Shown here: in pieces, positions 59,117-64,000 of the stretch | Layout of the letters: every line of letters starts with the position of its first letter | Numbering within the stretch: the stretch's first letter is position 1 | Assembly: GCA_015179045.1 (NCBI GenBank) | Contig: WHUZ01000010.1 | Coordinates: forward strand, 1,426,001 to 1,490,000 | DNA length: 64,000 nucleotides | Reading direction: 5' to 3' | DNA from: Kalaharituber pfeilii | Taxonomy: Eukaryota; Ascomycota; Pezizomycetes; Pezizales; Pezizaceae | Notes under the pieces: generated by a model | What the model was told of the DNA's origin: nothing | What the model saw: the letters and a program-made list of their open reading frames with translations, nothing else | Database searches by the model: none | Made by a program: the position numbers and the translations under genes

Positions 59117-59539
59117 CAGTTTTCCCTTGCTATACCGGACCTCGTTGTACCGGAAACCTTGCTATACCGGATACTCTCAGGCTGCTACATACCGCTCCCA
59201 TACAAAACCCTCTTGCTATACCGGACGCACTAAGAATACCGGACCGGACAGGAATTGCCAGGCACTTACCCCCCTGTCTCCATACAAATAATATTTGCTA
59301 TACCGGATACACTAACACTGATACGTCCAATCTTGGCTATCTCACATTGCATTCACCTTTCAGATGCTTACTAAACTTAACATTACATAATAAAATTAGG
59401 CTGTCGTTGTTCCCAATTACATTAATTTTCCTGCCCATCCCTATTCTGTTCTGCCAAGCATTTTATTCTATAACGGAACCTTGCTATACCGGACGAAAAA
59501 GGCCGGATTTTACAGATCCGGTATAGCAAGGGAAAACTG
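59117..59539. mobile_element. pogo/Tigger-like MITE with internal copies of its terminal core
   Basis: 423 bp bounded by TA dinucleotides (59115-59116 and 59540-59541). The terminal inverted repeats are 23 bp and identical: 59117-59139 begins CAGTTTTCCCTTGCTATACC and its complement ends the element at 59517-59539. The core TTGCTATACCGGA also occurs in direct orientation at 59159-59171, 59213-59225, 59295-59307 and 59481-59493, with weaker variants between. TIRs starting CAGT with TA target duplication are typical of the pogo branch of Tc1/mariner (family knowledge). No coding capacity, so it is non-autonomous. Confidence 0.88.
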
Positions 59540-59764
59540 TATGTTATGTTGGAGTTGAATTAGTTGCTGTCTAGGAATTGGCCTGACTGGCTGGTTTCTT
59601 TATTTAAGATTGGAAGCTCCAGTTAGGTATTGATGAGTTGCCTCAACTTTTCCTTCATGGCATCCGCAAACGTCATTCGCTATTTCAAGCTGATTTAAGC
59701 TACTTACATGATCTGAAACCTTCGAGATTGACTGATGGGGTTGGATGGATATGCCACACATCTA

Positions 59765-60111
59765 CTCGATACCCCCCTGAATTATTGGACGCTGCAAGCA
59801 CGCTGCATACGGTGCAGTAGCCAGGCCGATCACCAGATCTCAATCGAGGATATCTGGAGCATGACCAAGACAAGATTAAACAAATGTCAAGATACAGTGC
59901 TAGAGCAGAGAGGGTATGTCAACAGATTCAGGAGGAATGGCAGAAGATAAAGCCAGAGGAGATTTTGAAGCTTGTAAACAGTATGCCTCAGCGAGGAAGA
60001 GCTGTAATTGCTGCCACCGGCGGCCACCCAAAATTCTGATTTATAGTAGGCCTGGCTACTGCACCGTATGCAGCGTGCTTGCAGCGTGCAATAATTCAGG
60101 GGGGTATCGAG
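59765..60111. mobile_element. internally deleted Tc1-like element with long terminal inverted repeats
   Basis: 347 bp between TA dinucleotides (59763-59764 and 60112-60113). Left repeat 59765-~59827 and right repeat ~60049-60111 match over about 63 bp with a single mismatch; both ends begin CTCGATACCCCCCTGAATTA. Between them lies only the 3' end of a transposase gene, listed separately, so most of the parent element has been lost. Confidence 0.85.
59827..60039 (+). pseudogene. Tc1/mariner transposase C-terminal remnant
   Basis: 59829-59846 encodes SPDLN, then, after a frame change, IEDIWSMTKTRLNK, corresponding to the SPDLNPIEN(I/L)W motif that carries the third catalytic acid of Tc1 transposases. 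A second frame change leads to QIQEEWQKIKPEEILKLVNS, MPQRGRAVIAATGGHPKF and a TGA at 60037-60039, the usual Tc1 C-terminus. The two upstream catalytic aspartates are missing, so it is inactive. Confidence 0.82.
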
Positions 60112-60113
60112 TA

Positions 60114-62269
60114 GTGTCTTGGATGGAGATTTTATTTGCTTCTGTTAACCATATTGTCTGTTACAGCTTAGAGACATACATGCATCCGAGAAACCACGGA
60201 AATAAGACTACACCATCCGGAGGCTTGGAAGACAGTTTGTGAATGTGAGAAAAATTGATGCGGCTGTTGTTTCCGGGAATATTTCAGGGCGAGCTCGGTC
60301 TCGACAATAAGACGAGCTGGTGGGATATAAAACTGAGCAATTGACATTAATGATAAACAGCTATCCAATGTTGGCTCGCAGTGAAGTCACCTACCACACA
60401 TTCCATGCTAATTTTTCAGGCATGATATCTTCATCTCTACTTCCTGCCTCCAGAAAGACACTAAGGGGATAACATTTTACTTTGGCGATGTCACCTGCGG
60501 TATATACGACTGGCCCGCTTCGCCTACAGGATATTCAGCGAGTTACAACAGACATGTCAGGTCCAATTTTCAATATTGATGAGATTATAAGTGATTGTCT
60601 TGAGGTGCCCTGGACAGATCAGCGGACGGATAAAGGGCCAGGATTGACTTTTGCCAATTAAGGTTCGTGTGTCTTATCGATAGGCTACATGTGGGATATT
60701 TGGATATTTGGCGCTGAGGATCGTAATCGATAACTAATCGGTAAGGAGGATAAACTTTACCGGTATAATTTTGCAGATATACATGACATAGAATGGGAGC
60801 TATATTCGCATGCTAATTTAAATTGGTGTCTCATGGTACAGCTTACAGCAATTTCGAATACTCAACTGGATGACGCGAGAGTGTTCGAATTTTCTAGCGA
60901 ACGTTCATCGTACGCTGGTTCCTTGTGCGACCCATCCAGGAAAAGTTTGGATTGTTTCTGGGCTTGTCGCTTCTAAGGCTCTAAACCCTTCCTCGCCCTT
61001 GCATCACAATTTCATTAATGCCTATGCAGGTTATATTACGATTTTTGATATGAGTTATATCCGGATATCCGGATGAAATGAAGAAAAAATTACTTAATTT
61101 ACCTCAATTACTTGGCAATTGAATTTGAGGGTATGATACGCGGGGTTAGCTCGAATTTCTGTTCTTTCTCGGGATGAGTTTTAATTGTGGGGTGTGGGGT
61201 ATGGAGGGTTATTCGGGCAGGGTGGAGAAGGCGGAGATGGAGATCCAGGGAATTTTGTCAAGGGAATTCATTAGAGGTGGCAGTTATACAGTGTATACGG
61301 GGTTGAGTCATGTCTGGTGATACCATAATATGCGCCCCCACTACATTGCAACAGAGAGCTCTAAGTTGAGGGTAACACCAATTTTTCAGCATACCAAAAT
61401 CTGACCGCACCTACCTCCCCCGGATCATATAAAGTTCACGATACGATATAGCAACGTATACACTTGTGCCTTGACCTTACCTTGGTGTTCGCTTACTTCT
61501 ATATGTTTCCATCTGATAGCCTCCTTCTTCCTCCTCATGCATGACGAATTGTCTACCAATGAATTGTTTATCTTACCCCTAACCCCTCCTACCTGACTTA
61601 AACCTACATACTTGACTAACTAAGTACCTCAGCTCTGAAATTCCGGACAACTAAACTCTAACTTGAGCCGCCTATAAAGGTGAAGAGAGCGGTGGATATA
61701 CGGAATCCCAGTTGTTGTACAAGTACCAGTAGATACTTAAAGTCTAGATCCAATGCTTTGTCCAACAAGGTTCCCAGCCTTTTGTATGCAGGGATTTGAG
61801 AGTTTGAACGATTTCGTACAAAGTTTGCAGATTTCAGAGGTGATCTTGGTTATGTTCATGTTAGCTATAATATACTGCTATTGAAGCTACGATCAAGGAA
61901 CTTTGAGCTATGTAAGTACTTAACCGTTTCCATGAATATGAAGAATTGAGGGTAACCATGCAAATTGTTCTGGTTGCATCTGTGGTCGGATGTAAGTACA
62001 TATTCTAGCCCCAAGCGGAAACTTTGCAAGTGACAGGAGAGACTTGAGAGGCTCCATCTAGGCAGAGAAGCATTTAAACGGTACTATATTTGTACATTTC
62101 GACAATACCAGCCGGGAGGAAGTTCTTCAGTTTTATGCTAGACGCCCTTTACCGTAGCATCCATTTATATAAGTATATTTTACTTGAACCAACTCGCCAA
62201 TTATATATGTATGTACTTTAGACACCAAGTAATCTCGAATCCGAGCTCGTTACTTACCAACATGAATTA
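60114..62269. other. gene-free stretch
   Basis: 2.2 kb, A/T-biased, with short broken open frames. One at 60488-60661 (+), reading MSPAVYTTGPLRLQDIQRV and on for ~57 codons, could be a fragment of an old gene, but I do not recognise it. Confidence 0.4.
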
Positions 62270-62678
62270 TGCCCTGTTTGGTTGACCATGTATAGCCGAG
62301 ATTTCAAGTGGAAAAAACTACGGCAACCAAACATTTTGCTAGGGTCGTTTCGCGCGAAACTAAAATGGCAGAACATGGTATCCTCACTCTGGACCTAATA
62401 TTAGCAATTGGAATAGAAATAACAAAGTACATGCTGTTATTTCACAATAAAACTCCTATGCAGACATCAGCATTGCAAGGAAATGCATACTCACAGGAGG
62501 TCTATTTTTCAGCAAACCCGTGGCAAGGTCCGCTTTGCTCGCAGTTCTGACATTTTGGGTAGGCTGATTGAGTGCTATAGCAGAAGGCATAGTTCGTGAT
62601 AGTGATGACAGTAGTAGCTTGAGGCTTGGAATGCAATAGCTGCAATTTGACAAGTTTGAGATTGGTGGTTGCGGGATC

Positions 62679-62709
<31 letters not shown>

Positions 62710-62911
62710 GTACAACGAGAATGTAGCAAACGAACCTTAAAGTTGCCGTTTTTTTTTTTTTTTTGCACTGCATGTCTGTAGGGTACGTAGTCATATTGCA
62801 GCACTTCCCCAGTTCAAATTGCACCTCTTACGTCGTATCCCCCGTCATGGTCATTCATACCGATGCTAGGTCTAAATTATCTGATACGACCTACTGCAAC
62901 CAAACAGGGCC
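62270..62911. mobile_element. putative PIF/Harbinger-like (Tourist-type) MITE
   Basis: GCCCTGTTTGGTTG at 62271-62284 is repeated as its exact complement at 62897-62910. One base further out on each side lies TTA (62267-62269 and 62912-62914), which would be a 3-bp target duplication. GGCCTGTTTGG-like ends with TTA duplication are typical of PIF/Harbinger Tourist elements (family knowledge). The 642-bp interior has no transposase and includes T28 (62682-62709) and T15 tracts. Confidence 0.65.
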
Positions 62912-63577
62912 TTATTTCTGTACCTCGCGCTCATACACACGTTACACCCTTGCAACACCCTTGCACCTAACAACAGGTACATAATTTAACAATGTTCAAG
63001 ACAATAATCAAACACACTCTGTTTTATATTGTCTGCCTTCTCATATCTCTCCACCGATCCTCGTCCACTGATCTCGCCATAACTAGTTACTACGTGCACT
63101 CCTTCCCTATTCATAAGATAAAAAATTGTGTATCTAGATATATGAAGGCAGAATCACTGCAAGACCAAACGAAATATAACAGGATTCAGAAACTCTACTT
63201 GTAAAATTCCCTCCCGTTTGCCCTCGGAGGAAAAGATGGAGGGCTATATATACCTCACAGTCATACTCCCGGCCTCCGGAATTGATATTACTCCCCGTCG
63301 CTCTGCATAGAAAGATTCCTACTAAACGGAACCATACGACCTCTCCCACTTTCTAAGAAATGATGACCCAGGGAAGCAATAAAGAGAAAAAAATGCACAT
63401 CACCGTGACACTTCGCACTTGATTTAAGACCATAAAAGGTAAAAGGTATGGAAACGGGAAAGCATAACATAAATCCCCAATCCAACTGACTTTCTATTCA
63501 TATTTTCTTCATAACCGTGTTCAATTCATCCTTGCGCCCCACAAGTACACCGCTTTCCTGCACCACCGGATCTGCTC
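62912..63577. other. 3' flank of SSZ1
   Basis: 666 bp without a gene, including the 3' UTR region of the SSZ1 gene. Confidence 0.5.
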
Positions 63578-64000
63578 CTACGCAGAGCCAGCGGGTGGTG
63601 CCGGAATTATCCCTCTAATCCCGTCCTTCGATCCCACCACCCTCGCCGTAATAGCCATTCCCAAATCCGCACCCACTGTAACACTCACTTCAACTTTCCC
63701 GCCTTTCTTGGCCCCCTTGACCGCCGCTTCTGCAATGACCCTCTCAACTTTCCATACAATCTCTCTATTCTCCTCCTCTTCCTCCTCTTCATCTTGTTCC
63801 TCATCTTCATCCGCCTCGGCTTCCTCCGTCCTCGCGGGCTTCTCCGGTTTCGTGACTACAATTTCCCGTACCCCCTCGCAAACTTTCACAATCACGTCTC
63901 CGTCCTCCGCAACATCAAACTGCGCTGTCTTCCTTGCGGGCAACGCAGTATCGCTTTCTAGAAGCCTGCAGAAGTGCTCAGACTCACCACCGTTGGCAAT
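63578..64000 (-). CDS. SSZ1: Hsp70-like ribosome-associated chaperone Ssz1, C-terminal part (continues past window)
   Basis: An uninterrupted minus-strand frame from the right edge to TAA at 63578, about 140 codons, covers the C-terminus. The visible part begins IANGGESEHFCRLLESDTAL, then PARKTAQFDVAEDGDVIVKV and CEGVREIVVTKPE, which is the start of the Hsp70 beta-type substrate domain in its Ssz1 form. An acidic insert follows (EADEDEEQDEEEEEE), then REIVWKVERVIAEAAVKGAK, KGGKVEVSVTVGADLGMAIT and a Gly/Pro-rich end. Short truncated substrate domain plus acidic insert distinguishes Ssz1 from canonical Hsp70 (family knowledge). Known role: with the J-protein Zuo1 forms the ribosome-associated complex, stimulating Ssb on nascent chains. 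Confidence 0.85.
   Translation of the reverse strand: MANGGESEHFCRLLESDTALPARKTAQFDVAEDGDVIVKVCEGVREIVVTKPEKPARTEEAEADEDEEQDEEEEEEENREIVWKVERVIAEAAVKGAKKGGKVEVSVTVGADLGMAITARVVGSKDGIRGIIPAPPAGSA

Noticed and set aside
60488..61076. Short open frames after the Tc1-like relic
   Set aside because: They read protein-like for up to ~57 codons but match no family I know; insufficient to call a gene or relic.

Overview
The window looks like nuclear DNA of a filamentous ascomycete (Pezizomycotina; a Leotiomycetes/Helotiales-type genome is my best guess, not proven). The evidence is short 50-100 nt introns with GT..AG ends, very small first coding exons, single-copy eukaryotic housekeeping genes spaced by 0.3-4.5 kb, and transposon debris confined to gene-poor stretches. 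Most gene models below were built by hand from splice sites, reading-frame phase and conserved family motifs, and in each complete model the exon lengths sum to a multiple of three.

Layout. 1.8-6.4 kb: siroheme synthase (MET1/MET8-type fusion, +), deoxyribose-phosphate aldolase (-), acyl-CoA-binding protein (+). 7.7-8.4 kb: decayed methyltransferase. 11-15.8 kb: twin CX9C mitochondrial protein (MIX17/CHCHD2 type, -), ubiquitin E2 variant MMS2 (+), an unrecognised coiled-coil protein (-), prefoldin subunit 3 (+). 17.4-23 kb: mitochondrial GatB (+), HIS1 (-), mitochondrial ribosomal protein uS14m (+). 24.2-24.9 kb: truncated transposon-type ORF. 27-35 kb: RPL37 (-), pantothenate kinase (+), Sec2-type Rab GEF (-, 5' end not found). 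38.7-46.6 kb: MGR2/ROMO1-type TIM23 subunit (-), then a 4.5 kb gap, then a tail-anchored FHA protein of the SLMAP/Far9/Far10 STRIPAK family (+). 49.3-57.4 kb: RPS9 (-) and RPL21 (+) sharing a 312-bp divergent promoter, pyrimidine-nucleotide carrier RIM2 (+), RNase P/MRP subunit POP7 (-), and an unrecognised 377-aa protein (-). 59.1-62.9 kb: three DNA-transposon derivatives with clear terminal inverted repeats. 63.6-64 kb: C-terminus of the Hsp70-like ribosome-associated chaperone SSZ1, running off the right edge.

The genes do not form a pathway cluster. They are housekeeping functions: translation (RPS9, RPL21, RPL37, SSZ1, POP7), mitochondrial biogenesis (MIX17, GatB, uS14m, MGR2, RIM2), protein folding and DNA repair (prefoldin 3, MMS2), trafficking and signalling (Sec2, SLMAP-like), and metabolism (MET1, DERA, ACBP, HIS1, pantothenate kinase). 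I found no convincing new system. The signals I would follow first are an exon-by-exon C-to-G strand-composition switch seen in many of these genes, a pogo-like element whose terminal repeat core recurs several times inside it, a non-canonical GC..AG intron in RPS9, and a 17-nt internal microexon.
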